The position numbers were made by a program, and so were the translations under genes. DNA of 61,038 nt from an uncultured Clostridia bacterium (GTDB lineage Bacteria > Bacillota > Clostridia > Oscillospirales > Acutalibacteraceae): NCBI GenBank assembly GCA_946406145.1, contig CAMJJL010000005.1, forward strand, positions 1 through 61,038, given 5' to 3'. The notes beneath the pieces were generated by a model, which was not told where the DNA came from, made no database searches, and was given only the letters and a program-made list of their open reading frames with translations. Below are positions 43,184 to 51,583 of the stretch, in pieces; position 1 is the stretch's first letter, and each line of letters opens with the position of its first letter.

Positions 43184-46100
43184 ATGAGTGAAAAAATGGT
43201 TCCGCTGAGCATACGCGAACTGCTCGACAGGATGACAACAGAATATAAGAGAAAAGAGAGAGCCTTTACCGTGCAGGAGGGCTTCAAGATATCGCGCTAT
43301 GATGAGTGGCGCAGGAAGTATGCCGACAGCCTCGGCAAACAGGCAGTCGCCAATTTGAGCGGCGAGGATAAGTTCCTGCCGATCTTCGGCGAGAAGCTCG
43401 AGGTGCCGCTCGGACCCGCGGCAGGTCCGCATACCCAGATGGCACAGAACATCATCTCCGCCTACATCGGCGGCGCACGCTTTTTTGAGCTGAAAACCGT
43501 GCAGGTGATGGACGGCGAGGAGCTGGCGAAGTGTATCGCGCGCCCGTGCATCAAGGCGGATGACGAGGGCTACAACTGCGAATGGTCGACGGAATTGACC
43601 GTTGAGCAGGCGCTGGAGGAATACGTCAAGGCGTGGTGCGTCATCAAGGTGATCTCCCGCGCGTTCGGTCTGGGCGATCCCGACGGCTTTGTGTTCAACA
43701 TGAGTGTCGGCTATGACCTTGAGGGCATCAAATCAGAGAAGATCGACCGCTTTATCGAAGGGCTCAAGGACGCTTCCGCGCTCCCGATCTTTATCGATAC
43801 GAAAAATGCTTTAAAAGAATATTACCCCGAATATACCGAACTGATCGACAGCATTTCACCGCGTGTTTGCCGCAGTGTTACGCTGTCCACACTCCATGGA
43901 TGTCCGCCTGATGAGATCGAGCGGATCGCGACCTATCTGCTTAAGGAAAAGGGTCTGCATACCTTCGTCAAGTGCAATCCCACCATCTTAGGCTATGAGG
44001 ACGCGCGCGCGATCCTCGACAAGGCCGGCTTCGATTACATCGTCTTTGACGAGCATCATTTTAAGGAGGATCTGCAATGGGATGACGCGGTGAAGATGTT
44101 CCGCAGAATGCAGGAGCTCGCGGAAAGCAGGGGGTTGGAGTTCGGTGTGAAGCTCTCCAATACCTTCCCCGTTGACGTCAAAAACGGCGAGCTGCCGAGC
44201 GACGAGATGTATATGAGCGGTCGTTCACTTTTCCACCTGACCATAGAGATGGCACGCCGCTTCTCTCAGGAGTTCAACGGCAAGCTGCGTATCTCCTACT
44301 CGGGCGGTGTGACCCAGCAGAATGTCAAGTTCCTGTTTTTGGCAGGCATTTGGCCGATCACGATGGCGACCATCCTCTTAAAGCCGGGCGGTTATTCCAA
44401 CATGGCGAGCATGGCATATACCCTGCGCATCTGTGACTATCAGCCGTTCACCCGTACCGATACCGACAAGATCGCCGCACTGCAGAAGTGGTGCATGAAG
44501 CATCATAGCTTCCGCAAGCCGATCAAGCCGATACCCTCGCGCAAAAACGGTGAGCCCGTGCCGCTGTTCGACTGCTACACGGCGCCGTGTCAGGGCGGCT
44601 GCCCGATCCATCAGGATATCCCTGCCTATGTGCATTTGGTCGAAAAGGAGAAGCACCAAGAAGCGCTCGAGGTCATCCTCCAAAAGAATCCTCTGCCCTT
44701 TACCACGGGTCTGATCTGCTCCCATCGTTGTATGAGCAAGTGTACCCGTAATCATTATAATAACCTGCCCATCGATATCAGGGGCATCAAGTATATCGCT
44801 GCCTGTGAGGGCTATGATAAATTATACGCCGAGTTGAAACAGCCTGCTCCCAACGGAAGAAAGGTCGCTGTGATCGGCGCGGGCGCGGCAGGCTTGTCCG
44901 CGGCATATTTCCTTGCGCGTGACGGGTTTGCGGTCGATGTGTTTGAACAGTCGAATAAAGCCGGCGGTATCGTCACCAATGTGATCCCCGACTTCCGTAT
45001 CTCCCCTTATTTTGTCAAGTGGGATATCGCCCTGATCGAGAAGATGGGCGTGAATATCAAGCTCAATACCCCTGCGCCGTCGCTCGATGGGCTCAAGGCG
45101 GCTGGTTACGAGGCGGTTGTCTGCGGTATCGGCGCGTATAAAGAGCGCAATCCGCATATCACGGGCAACGTGATGAACGTGCTCGATTTCCTGTGCACCT
45201 TCAAGAACGGCGGCTTTGCGGCGTCAGGGCTGAGCGACGTGGTCGTGATCGGCGGCGGCAATACCGCGATGGACGCCGCCCGTGCGGCGACGCGGATCGA
45301 CGGTGTGGAGAACGTCAGCATCATTTACAGAAGGACAAAAAAGTATATGCCTGCCGATGAAGAGGAGCTCAAGGAAGCGCTCCGGGACGGCGTAAAGTTC
45401 ATCGAGCTGGCGGCTCCGATCGAGCAGAAGGGCGGAAAGCTGTTGTGCTCCGTGATGCGCTTGGGTGAGCCCGACGCCAGCGGCAGACGCAGTCCCGTCG
45501 CGACGGATGAGACCATCGAGGTTGACGCCGATCTGGTCGTTGCCGCAATCGGCGAAGATGTGGATAACTCTCTGTTCACCGCGTACGGCGTCACCGCCGA
45601 CGAGAGCGGAAGAGTCCCTTTCCTGACCGAAATCGACGGCATGAAGGTGTATAATATCGGTGACAGCCTGCGCGGTCCCTCTACGGTGGTCGAATGTATC
45701 GCCGACGCTCAGCGTGCCGCGGATGATATCATCGGCGCACAGTTCGAGGTCAATATTCCCATGGAGGCGCTCCCCTCAATAACGCAGGCGATTGAAAGCA
45801 AGCGCGTGGTCGATCCTGTCGCGCTGACCCCGATCTCGTCCCGATGCCTGAGCTGCAACACGGTCTGCGAGAACTGTGTCAGCGTATGCCCCAACCGTGC
45901 CAACGCCATTGTCGAAATGCCCGACGGCAGACGCGAGATCCTGCATATCGACCGTCTGTGTAACGAGTGCGGCAACTGTAGGAGCTTCTGTCCGTATGAC
46001 TCCGCGCCGTATCTCGACAAGTTCACCTTCTTTGAGGATGAACAGAGCTTTGCGAAGAGTACACAAAAGGGCTTTTTGATCCTCGATGACCACACGGTGC

Positions 46101-46213
46101 GCGTCCGGTTAGCGGATGTGAAGGACGTCGATCTCGATCAGCCCAACGATCTGCCCAAGGACGTCGAGGTGTTGATCCTCACCGTGATGAAGGACGTTGA
46201 ATTATATCGTTAA
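43184..46213 (+). CDS. ygfK: YgfK-like Fe-S/FAD oxidoreductase (putative selenate reductase subunit)
   Basis: A 1009-residue YgfK protein (E. coli ~1030). The N-terminal part resembles the dihydropyrimidine/dihydroorotate dehydrogenase TIM barrel (GPAAGPHTQMAQN, STLHGCPPDEIERIA). The middle is a GltD-like FAD/NAD(P) module (CQGGCPIHQDIPAYV, GAGAAGLSAAYFLARDGF, GGGNTAMDAARAATR). The C-terminus has ferredoxin cysteines CNTVCENCVSVCP and CNECGNCRSFCP. Genetic work ties ygfK to selenium-dependent, anaerobic purine use. Start ATG 43184 has GAGGTAA upstream; the longer frame overlaps ssnA. A terminator follows at 46222. Confidence 0.9.
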   Translation: MSEKMVPLSIRELLDRMTTEYKRKERAFTVQEGFKISRYDEWRRKYADSLGKQAVANLSGEDKFLPIFGEKLEVPLGPAAGPHTQMAQNIISAYIGGARFFELKTVQVMDGEELAKCIARPCIKADDEGYNCEWSTELTVEQALEEYVKAWCVIKVISRAFGLGDPDGFVFNMSVGYDLEGIKSEKIDRFIEGLKDASALPIFIDTKNALKEYYPEYTELIDSISPRVCRSVTLSTLHGCPPDEIERIATYLLKEKGLHTFVKCNPTILGYEDARAILDKAGFDYIVFDEHHFKEDLQWDDAVKMFRRMQELAESRGLEFGVKLSNTFPVDVKNGELPSDEMYMSGRSLFHLTIEMARRFSQEFNGKLRISYSGGVTQQNVKFLFLAGIWPITMATILLKPGGYSNMASMAYTLRICDYQPFTRTDTDKIAALQKWCMKHHSFRKPIKPIPSRKNGEPVPLFDCYTAPCQGGCPIHQDIPAYVHLVEKEKHQEALEVILQKNPLPFTTGLICSHRCMSKCTRNHYNNLPIDIRGIKYIAACEGYDKLYAELKQPAPNGRKVAVIGAGAAGLSAAYFLARDGFAVDVFEQSNKAGGIVTNVIPDFRISPYFVKWDIALIEKMGVNIKLNTPAPSLDGLKAAGYEAVVCGIGAYKERNPHITGNVMNVLDFLCTFKNGGFAASGLSDVVVIGGGNTAMDAARAATRIDGVENVSIIYRRTKKYMPADEEELKEALRDGVKFIELAAPIEQKGGKLLCSVMRLGEPDASGRRSPVATDETIEVDADLVVAAIGEDVDNSLFTAYGVTADESGRVPFLTEIDGMKVYNIGDSLRGPSTVVECIADAQRAADDIIGAQFEVNIPMEALPSITQAIESKRVVDPVALTPISSRCLSCNTVCENCVSVCPNRANAIVEMPDGRREILHIDRLCNECGNCRSFCPYDSAPYLDKFTFFEDEQSFAKSTQKGFLILDDHTVRVRLADVKDVDLDQPNDLPKDVEVLILTVMKDVELYR

Positions 46214-46221
46214 ATGAAAAG

Positions 46222-46260
46222 GGAGGGGCACGGCAGAAATGTCTGTCCCTCCTTATTTGT
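46222..46260 (+). terminator. Terminator of ygfK
   Basis: GGAGGGGCA (46222-46230) / TGTCCCTCC (46244-46252), then TTATTTGTTT. Confidence 0.7.
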
Positions 46261-46309
46261 TTAGTGATCAGTGGTTAGTGGTCAGTGATTAGTGGTCAGC
46301 GATCAGAAT
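46261..46309 (+). repeat. TYAGTGR heptanucleotide array
   Basis: Reads as consecutive 7-mers TTAGTGA, TCAGTGG, TTAGTGG, TCAGTGA, TTAGTGG, TCAGCGA, TCAG. The same unit recurs at 51582-51623. Confidence 0.75.
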
Positions 46310-46374
46310 AGAGTGTCCGGTGGACGCTTTATTGATTGAGTAGGCTGCTCCCGGCGACGTGTTGCAGGTGAATT

Positions 46375-46457
46375 GTAGGGGGCGGCGCCTCGACGCCCCG
46401 ATCGCGGAATGTCATTTCAATCGTAGGGAGGGGCTTGCTCCCGCCGCTGAAATGTCG
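46375..46457. repeat. GTAGGG..CGCC dispersed repeats upstream of hydA
   Basis: TGTAGGGGGCGGCGCCTCGA with CGCCCCG, then TCGTAGGGAGGGGCTTGCTC with CCGCCG: two related GC-rich repeats. The second overlaps the hydA -35 box. Confidence 0.55.
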
Positions 46458-46463
46458 TATAAT
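46435..46463 (+). promoter_or_regulatory. Promoter of hydA
   Basis: TTGCTC (46435-46440), 17-base spacer, TATAAT (46458-46463), 32 bases before the ATG. The -35 lies inside a dispersed repeat. Confidence 0.7.
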
Positions 46464-46494
46464 ACATATAATCCCATCAAAAGAAAGTGATAAC

Positions 46495-47865
46495 ATGAAC
46501 AAGATAATCTTGAAAGGCGGCACGCTGGTCTCGGCGCGCGGTACCAAAAAGGCGGATGTGCTGATCTCGGGCGAGAAGATCGTAGCGGTCGGCAAGCATC
46601 TTGCCGCCGACGCGCAGGAGATCAACGTCAGCGGCAAGCTGATCTTTCCCGGCTTTATCGACGCGCATACCCATTTTGATCTGGAGGTCAGCGATACGGT
46701 GACCGCCGATGATTTTGAATCGGGCACCAAATCCGCCCTTGCCGGCGGTGTGACGACGGTGGTGGATTTCGCGACCCAAAACAAGGGCGAGACGCTCACC
46801 GACGCCTTGAACAACTGGCACATGAAGGCGTTTGCCAACTCCAGCTGCGACTATGCCTTCCATATGGCGATCTCCGACTGGCGCGAGGATATCAAAAATG
46901 AACTCCCTGCCATGTTCGAGCAGGGTGTGACTTCGTTCAAGGTCTATATGATCTATGACGCGATGGAGCTCAGCGATAAGGCGATCTATGAGATGATGAC
47001 TCAGCTGAAAAAGTACGGCGGCATCGTCGGCTGTCACTGCGAGAACTCGGGCATCATCGGCAAGCTCAGAGAGGAGGCGATCGCACGCGGCGACACCGCT
47101 CCCGTGTTCCATCCGAGGACCCGTCCCGATTATACCGAGGCAGAGGCGGTCAATCGTTTTCTCAGCATTGCCAAAGCCGCCGACGCGCCCTGTATCGTGG
47201 TGCATCTGAGCACCAAGGCAGGGTATGAGGAGATCCTGCGTGCCCGACAAAACGGCGTGAAGGTCTATGTCGAGACCTGTCCGCAGTACCTCTTGCTCGA
47301 TGACAGCGTGTATCGGAATTCGTTTGACGAGAGCGCCCGATATATCTGTTCGCCGCCGCTGAGAAAGCCCGATGATAATCGTGCGCTGTGGAACGGGCTG
47401 AAATCGGGCGATATCGATACCGTCAGCACCGACCACTGCTCCTTTACGCTTGAACAGAAAAGGGCAGGAGAGAGCGACTTCACCAAGATCCCCAACGGTA
47501 TGCCCGGAGTGGAGACGCGCGCGATGTTGATGTACACCTACGGTGTGAAAAAGCACCGTATCTCTCTGCCGCAGATGTGCGCCTATCTCAGTGAGAATCC
47601 TGCGCGCCTCTACGGTATGTACCCGAAGAAGGGTGCGATCAAGGCAGGCAGCGACGCCGATCTGGTGATCTTCAATCCCAAGGGAGACGGTGTGATCTCT
47701 GCGGCGCAATGCCACAGCAAGTGCGGCTACACGCCGTTTGAGAATGTCAGGACTGTCGGCAGGATCGAAAAGGTCTATCTGCGCGGCAAGCTCGCGTGCA
47801 GTGAGAATGAGATCATCCTCGAGAACAGCGGAAGGTTCATCACCAGAGGAAAGTACAATCTTTAA
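46495..47865 (+). CDS. hydA: Dihydropyrimidinase/hydantoinase-like amidohydrolase
   Basis: A 456-residue cyclic-amide hydrolase of the dihydropyrimidinase type (HydA/HyuA). His58 and His60 (DAHTHFDLE), the carboxylated Lys149 (TSFKVYM), His in GCHCEN and HLSTKAGYEE, and Asp in STDHCSF form the binuclear metal site. In purine-degradation clusters the HyuA member opens a ring intermediate. It lies 280 bases after ygfK behind its own promoter. Start ATG 46495 follows a weak GAAAGTGA site. The substrate cannot be fixed from sequence; dihydropyrimidines and hydantoins remain possible. Confidence 0.88.
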   Translation: MNKIILKGGTLVSARGTKKADVLISGEKIVAVGKHLAADAQEINVSGKLIFPGFIDAHTHFDLEVSDTVTADDFESGTKSALAGGVTTVVDFATQNKGETLTDALNNWHMKAFANSSCDYAFHMAISDWREDIKNELPAMFEQGVTSFKVYMIYDAMELSDKAIYEMMTQLKKYGGIVGCHCENSGIIGKLREEAIARGDTAPVFHPRTRPDYTEAEAVNRFLSIAKAADAPCIVVHLSTKAGYEEILRARQNGVKVYVETCPQYLLLDDSVYRNSFDESARYICSPPLRKPDDNRALWNGLKSGDIDTVSTDHCSFTLEQKRAGESDFTKIPNGMPGVETRAMLMYTYGVKKHRISLPQMCAYLSENPARLYGMYPKKGAIKAGSDADLVIFNPKGDGVISAAQCHSKCGYTPFENVRTVGRIEKVYLRGKLACSENEIILENSGRFITRGKYNL

Positions 47866-47879
47866 ACCGCCAATCAAAA

Positions 47880-47950
47880 AATCCCCTTGAAGCGCTCAAG
47901 GGGATTCGTATCAGATATCAGAAAAGCCCGACACAGCGTCGGGCTTTCTT
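47880..47950. terminator. Two hairpins between convergent hydA and the lipoprotein gene
   Basis: AATCCCCTTGA/TCAAGGGGATT (47880-47906) has TTTTTTG on the minus side. AAAGCCCGAC/GTCGGGCTTT (47923-47947) has T-rich flanks on both sides. Confidence 0.8.
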
Positions 47951-47959
47951 GTCGCATAT

Positions 47960-48322
47960 TTACTGCTTTTTGCAATAGTAGCTCTCATCAAAGGACTCAA
48001 GGTCGAGAACCTTCGGGGTGACGGCGTAGGTATACATTCTTTCCTTATCCCACTTTTCGAGCTTGATCTTGATTTTTCCGAGATCCTTTTCTTCAATGAG
48101 GAAGGTGCCTTCACTGGAGAAGTTATCGGCTTCATTCTCAAACTTGCAGGTACCGTCGTTGTTGAAGGTCCAGGTGCAGTTTCCGCGTTTTTCGTCGGTC
48201 TGTTTCCAGGTGCCGATCAGATTATCGTCGATGTAGTTCTTGGGCTTGCCGCAGGCAACCATCAGGGATGCGAGCGCTGCGACGATCATCAGAACAGCGA
48301 CGACTCTGGTAAATGTTTTCAT
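47960..48322 (-). CDS. Small lipocalin-like lipoprotein
   Basis: A 120-residue lipoprotein with a signal ending in the lipobox LMVAC. The mature part looks like a single small beta-barrel: NLIGTWKQTDEKRGNCTWTF and NNDGTCKFENE, typical of DUF5640/lipocalin-like domains of Clostridia. A surface ligand-binding role is only a guess. AGGAGGAAAA precedes the ATG. Two mature cysteines beyond the lipidated one (in GNCTWTF and DGTCKF) could form a disulfide. Confidence 0.75.
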   Translation of the reverse strand: MKTFTRVVAVLMIVAALASLMVACGKPKNYIDDNLIGTWKQTDEKRGNCTWTFNNDGTCKFENEADNFSSEGTFLIEEKDLGKIKIKLEKWDKERMYTYAVTPKVLDLESFDESYYCKKQ

Positions 48323-48402
48323 TGCTTTTCCTCCTGATTTTTTATTGGCAAAAGTATTATAGCATATGATATTGAAAAATGCAAAGATTTTTCATGTTTT
48401 TA

Positions 48403-48560
48403 TACTAAACTCTGATTAAAAAATTTGATAAGATATTAGCGAATAATTTCGCATAGCGCGGCGGAGGTCGCAGGCAGGCTGGCGCCTGTCAAGACCGATA
48501 ACAAAGTTATGCGGAATTATTCGCAATAGACTGTCAATCTTTTTTAGTCAGAGTTTAGTA
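48403..48560. mobile_element. MITE-like element with terminal inverted repeats and TA target duplication
   Basis: CTAAACTCTGA (48405-48415) and TCAGAGTTTAG (48548-48558) are perfect 11-base terminal inverted repeats flanked by TA on each side. Inside, GCGAATAATTTCGCATA (48439 onward) is mirrored by TATGCGGAATTATTCGC (48510 onward), enclosing a GC-rich GCAGGCAGGCTGGCGCCTGTC core. The element is ~156 bases and encodes no protein. TA flanks suggest mobilisation by an IS630/mariner-type transposase. Confidence 0.6.
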
Positions 48561-48582
48561 TCACAATCCGTTCAAAAAGATG

Positions 48583-48615
48583 AAAACAAAAAGGTCGGTC
48601 CATAGGAACCGACCC
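48583..48615 (-). terminator. Terminator of the histone-like gene
   Basis: Minus strand GGTCGGTTCC / GGACCGACC followed by TTTTTGTTTT. Confidence 0.85.
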
Positions 48616-48632
48616 TGCATTGTTGTAATTGA

Positions 48633-49058
48633 TTAGTCAGCGATGAAGAATACATCCATGCCGGTGGTCTCGCCGTCAGCTACGATGTAAGCCTTGCTCT
48701 CTTCGGGCTTGACATATACGGTGTAAGCCTTCTTACCCTTGACGACCTTCTTGACGTTCTTCTCGATGTCAGCTACAGCAACGGTAGCGCCGCCGAACTG
48801 GATGAACAGCTCGAACTTAGGCTCGGTCTTCTTCGCAGCGGTGGTCTTGGTAGCAGCCTTCTTGGTAGCGGTAGTCTTGGCAGCAGCCTTGGTCTCGGTC
48901 TTCTTCGCCGCAGTCTTGGTAGCAGCCTTCTTGGTGGTAGTCTTAGCAGCAGCCTTGGTCTCAGCCTTAGCAGCAGCCTTGGTCTCAGTCTTAGCAGCGG
49001 CCTTCTTAGCAGTGGTCTTGGTTTCTGCCTTAGCAGCAGTCTTCTTAGTAGTTGCCAT
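48633..49058 (-). CDS. Lys/Ala/Thr-rich histone H1-like protein with DUF6465-like domain
   Basis: A 141-residue protein. Residues 1-75 are low-complexity repeats of Lys, Ala and Thr (ATKKAATKT-type), strongly basic and like the tails of bacterial histone H1/HctB proteins. Residues 78-141 form a compact domain (FELFIQFGGATVAVADIEKN, YVKPEESKAYIVADGE), as in DUF6465 proteins of Clostridia. Nucleic acid binding is likely for the tail; the role is not established. Promoter and terminator are strong, suggesting high expression. Confidence 0.75.
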   Translation of the reverse strand: MATTKKTAAKAETKTTAKKAAAKTETKAAAKAETKAAAKTTTKKAATKTAAKKTETKAAAKTTATKKAATKTTAAKKTEPKFELFIQFGGATVAVADIEKNVKKVVKGKKAYTVYVKPEESKAYIVADGETTGMDVFFIAD

Positions 49059-49131
49059 GATTAAATCCTTCTTTCATAATTTCAGATAATATCGTTAAGC
49101 GGTAAGCTTATATCGCTTGCTTACAACTCGT

Positions 49132-49160
49132 ATTATATCTATCTAAAATGCGGATGTCAA
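49132..49160 (-). promoter_or_regulatory. Consensus promoter of the histone-like gene
   Basis: Minus strand TTGACA (49160-49155), 17-base spacer, TATAAT (49137-49132): an exact consensus. Confidence 0.85.
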
Positions 49161-49392
49161 ATGATAATGAAAAATTTGGTTGTTTATACAAATGCAGGTG
49201 AACACAACGGAGTTTTGTAGGTATTGTTGACGGATAAAAATTGCACAAAACGACTAATTGGCAGTTTTTTGCTTTGCACAATCCACAAATCTTATGTTGT
49301 ATTTTGTGCAGTTTCACAGGGTAATATTCGGGACTTAGACATTTTGCCCATTTTCTTGCGGGAATTATTAGTTCATTTTACTATTCGGACGG

Positions 49393-49421
49393 TTGCAATT
49401 TTTTCGTGTTCTTGCTATAAT
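49393..49421 (+). promoter_or_regulatory. Promoter of the AEC carrier gene
   Basis: TTGCAA (49393-49398), 17-base spacer, TATAAT (49416-49421), leader about 95 bases. Confidence 0.7.
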
Positions 49422-49431
49422 ATCCGAGTAC

Positions 49432-49493
49432 AACAATCGGGACTTAATGAACCGATCATCGCAAGCCCGGATGACGGAGCTTTACCGATTGTT
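49432..49493 (+). promoter_or_regulatory. Structured leader of the AEC carrier gene
   Basis: AACAATCGG (49432-49440) and CCGATTGTT (49485-49493) form a perfect 9-bp closing stem. Within it CCG-TCATC and GATGA-CGG (49452-49477) form a hairpin. It starts four bases after the predicted transcription start and ends 30 bases before the ATG. The class is not recognised. Confidence 0.4.
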
Positions 49494-49523
49494 GACCACG
49501 ATATGAAAGAGAGGGGGGACAGG

Positions 49524-50456
49524 ATGCTCGAATCATTTTTGGATGTCGGTACGCAGGTGCTGGTGCTGTTCATCCTGATCGCTGTCGGTGCGTTGCTGAC
49601 AAAGGTCGGGATCATCACCGAGCAGGGCTCGCGCTCGATGACGGATGTTGTCCTGTACGCGGTAACGCCGTGTGTGATCATCAACGCGTTCCAGCGCGAG
49701 TACCGCCCCGAGATGCTCAGCGGATTGCTGATCGCATTGCTGGCGGCATTTCTGTCGCTCCTGTTCTCCGTATTGCTTGCTGAGCTGATTTATCGCAAAA
49801 CCGAGCTCTCCCGTGCCGTGGTGCTCAAATTCGCGTTGGTGTTCAGTAACTGCGGCTTCATGGCGCTGCCGCTGCAGCAGGCGATCCTCGGCGATGACGG
49901 CGTGTTCTACGGAGCGGCGTTCGTCGCGATGTTCAACATCTTCATGTGGACATACGGGCTGTTGACCATGAGCCGCAAGGGTGAGTGGCGCTCCGCGATC
50001 AAGGCGATCTGCAACCCCGGCATCATCGGTACGGCGATCGGTATCATCCTCTTCTCGTTCTCGATACAGCTCCCCACGGTGATCCTCTCGCCGGTCAGGA
50101 TGTTGGCGGCGCTCAATACGCCCGTCCCCATGCTGGTGATCGGCTATCACCTGATGCACGCCGACCTCAAGCGTGTGCTGACCGACAAGGGCGCGTATTT
50201 CGTGATGGCGATGCGTCTGATCGTCATTCCCCTGATCGTGATGGGTGTGATGGTCGCGCTGCATATCGATGCGACCGTCACGACCGCAACGGTGATCGCG
50301 GTGAGCTCCCCTGTGGCGGCGTTCACCACCATGATGGCGTACAAGTACGGCAGAGATACCGAGCTGTCGGCAGGGATCGTATCCGCGTCGGCGCTGTTCT
50401 CACTGATCACGATGCCGCTGGTGGTCGGACTGACACAGTACCTTCTGATGAACTAA
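49524..50456 (+). CDS. AEC family (auxin efflux carrier-like) transporter
   Basis: A 310-residue membrane protein with about ten helices and the AEC fold (PF03547). Landmarks are VGALLTKVGIITEQGSRSM, the crossover motif FSNCGFMALPLQQAILG and NTPVPMLVIGYHL. Bacterial members carry malate, malonate or other organic anions; the substrate is not evident. ATG 49524 was chosen for the GAGGGGGGAC site just upstream; the longer in-frame extension covers the leader and promoter. Confidence 0.88.
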   Translation: MLESFLDVGTQVLVLFILIAVGALLTKVGIITEQGSRSMTDVVLYAVTPCVIINAFQREYRPEMLSGLLIALLAAFLSLLFSVLLAELIYRKTELSRAVVLKFALVFSNCGFMALPLQQAILGDDGVFYGAAFVAMFNIFMWTYGLLTMSRKGEWRSAIKAICNPGIIGTAIGIILFSFSIQLPTVILSPVRMLAALNTPVPMLVIGYHLMHADLKRVLTDKGAYFVMAMRLIVIPLIVMGVMVALHIDATVTTATVIAVSSPVAAFTTMMAYKYGRDTELSAGIVSASALFSLITMPLVVGLTQYLLMN

Positions 50457-50509
50457 GAAATATGAAATAAGAAATAATTTGACGTACATTTTATTTTACG
50501 GAGGAAAAT

Positions 50510-51517
50510 ATGCCGAAGAATCCCAAGCAAAAGCAAAAGCTGCTCTATATCATGAAATTCTTTTTGGAGAAAACCGACGAGGAATACGGTGTGACCGTTG
50601 CGGATATCATTGATTATCTCGACGATTACGGGATTACCGCCGAGCGCAAAAGCATCTATAATGATATCGAATGTCTGCGTGATTTCGGTATGGATATCGT
50701 CAAGTCAAAGGTCGGCAAGATCTCGCTGTTCAGCCTGGTGTCGCGAGATTTTACGCTTGAGGAGATCAAGCTCCTGATTGACGCGGTGCAAAGCTCCAAG
50801 TTCATTACGTTGAAGAAAAGCCGTGAGCTGATCCGTAAGATCGAGACCCTCACCTCCGAGAATCAGGCGAAGGAGCTGCACCGACAGGTCATCGTCGCCA
50901 ACCGTGTCAAGAATTCGAACGAGGAAATCTACCGCAATATCGACTCGATCAACCGTGCCATCAACAAAAAGCGCAAGATCGGCTTTTATTACACGCAGTG
51001 GGCGGTGTCCCGTATCGGCGCGAAAAAGATCGTCAAGGTGCGCCGTCACGACGGCATGCGCTACCTCCTGACGCCCAAGGCTCTGACATGGGATGATGAA
51101 AACTACTACCTGATCGCCTATGATAAGGACGCCGAAAAGCTCAAGCACTTCCGCGTGGACAAGATGGAATCGATCTCGGTCGAGGAGGAGCGTGCCGACA
51201 GCACCAAGGCGGTCGATAAATTCGACCTCGCCGTGTATACCAAGCAGGTGTTCGGCATGTACGGCGGCGATACCGTCAACGTCAAGCTGAGATTCGACGA
51301 CAGTCTGATCGGCGTGGTGATCGACCGCTTCTCCGACAAGGTTTTTATTCAGCCGCATAACGACGGCAGCTTTACCATGAGCACCGAGGTGATGCTCTCG
51401 CCGCAGTTCTTCGGATGGCTGTTTTCCTTCGGCGACAAGGTGAAGATCGTCTCGCCGAAAGCCGCCGTCAACGGCTTTGGCGAATGGCTCGACAGTGTCA
51501 AGGCGCAGTATGAGTGA
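50510..51517 (+). CDS. WYL-domain transcriptional regulator
   Basis: A 335-residue regulator with an N-terminal winged helix-turn-helix (about 8-70: VTVADIIDYLDDYGITAERKSIYNDI), a WYL domain (about 155-235, with RYLLTPKALTWDDENYYLIAYD in place of the W-Y-L core) and the C-terminal WCX part. WYL proteins sense ligands or nucleic acids. GGAGGAAAAT directs the start. It follows the AEC gene by 53 bases and may be cotranscribed with it. Confidence 0.88.
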   Translation: MPKNPKQKQKLLYIMKFFLEKTDEEYGVTVADIIDYLDDYGITAERKSIYNDIECLRDFGMDIVKSKVGKISLFSLVSRDFTLEEIKLLIDAVQSSKFITLKKSRELIRKIETLTSENQAKELHRQVIVANRVKNSNEEIYRNIDSINRAINKKRKIGFYYTQWAVSRIGAKKIVKVRRHDGMRYLLTPKALTWDDENYYLIAYDKDAEKLKHFRVDKMESISVEEERADSTKAVDKFDLAVYTKQVFGMYGGDTVNVKLRFDDSLIGVVIDRFSDKVFIQPHNDGSFTMSTEVMLSPQFFGWLFSFGDKVKIVSPKAAVNGFGEWLDSVKAQYE

Positions 51518-51549
51518 TCCGCTCGCTCAACGATAATATACCTTTTACT

Positions 51550-51583
51550 CGCAGTATGCCGCCTTGGTGTACTGCGATTTTTT
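51550..51583 (+). terminator. Terminator of the AEC/WYL genes
   Basis: CGCAGTA (51550-51556) / TACTGCG (51570-51576) followed by ATTTTTTT. Confidence 0.75.

Noticed and set aside
46477..47877. 466-residue minus-strand open frame
   Set aside because: It is the reverse shadow of the dihydropyrimidinase-like gene, rich in His, Arg and Asp and without a ribosome site.
48439..48526. CRISPR-like repeat because of repeated GCGAATAATT motifs
   Set aside because: There are only two arms in inverted orientation; no regular spacers or cas genes are present.
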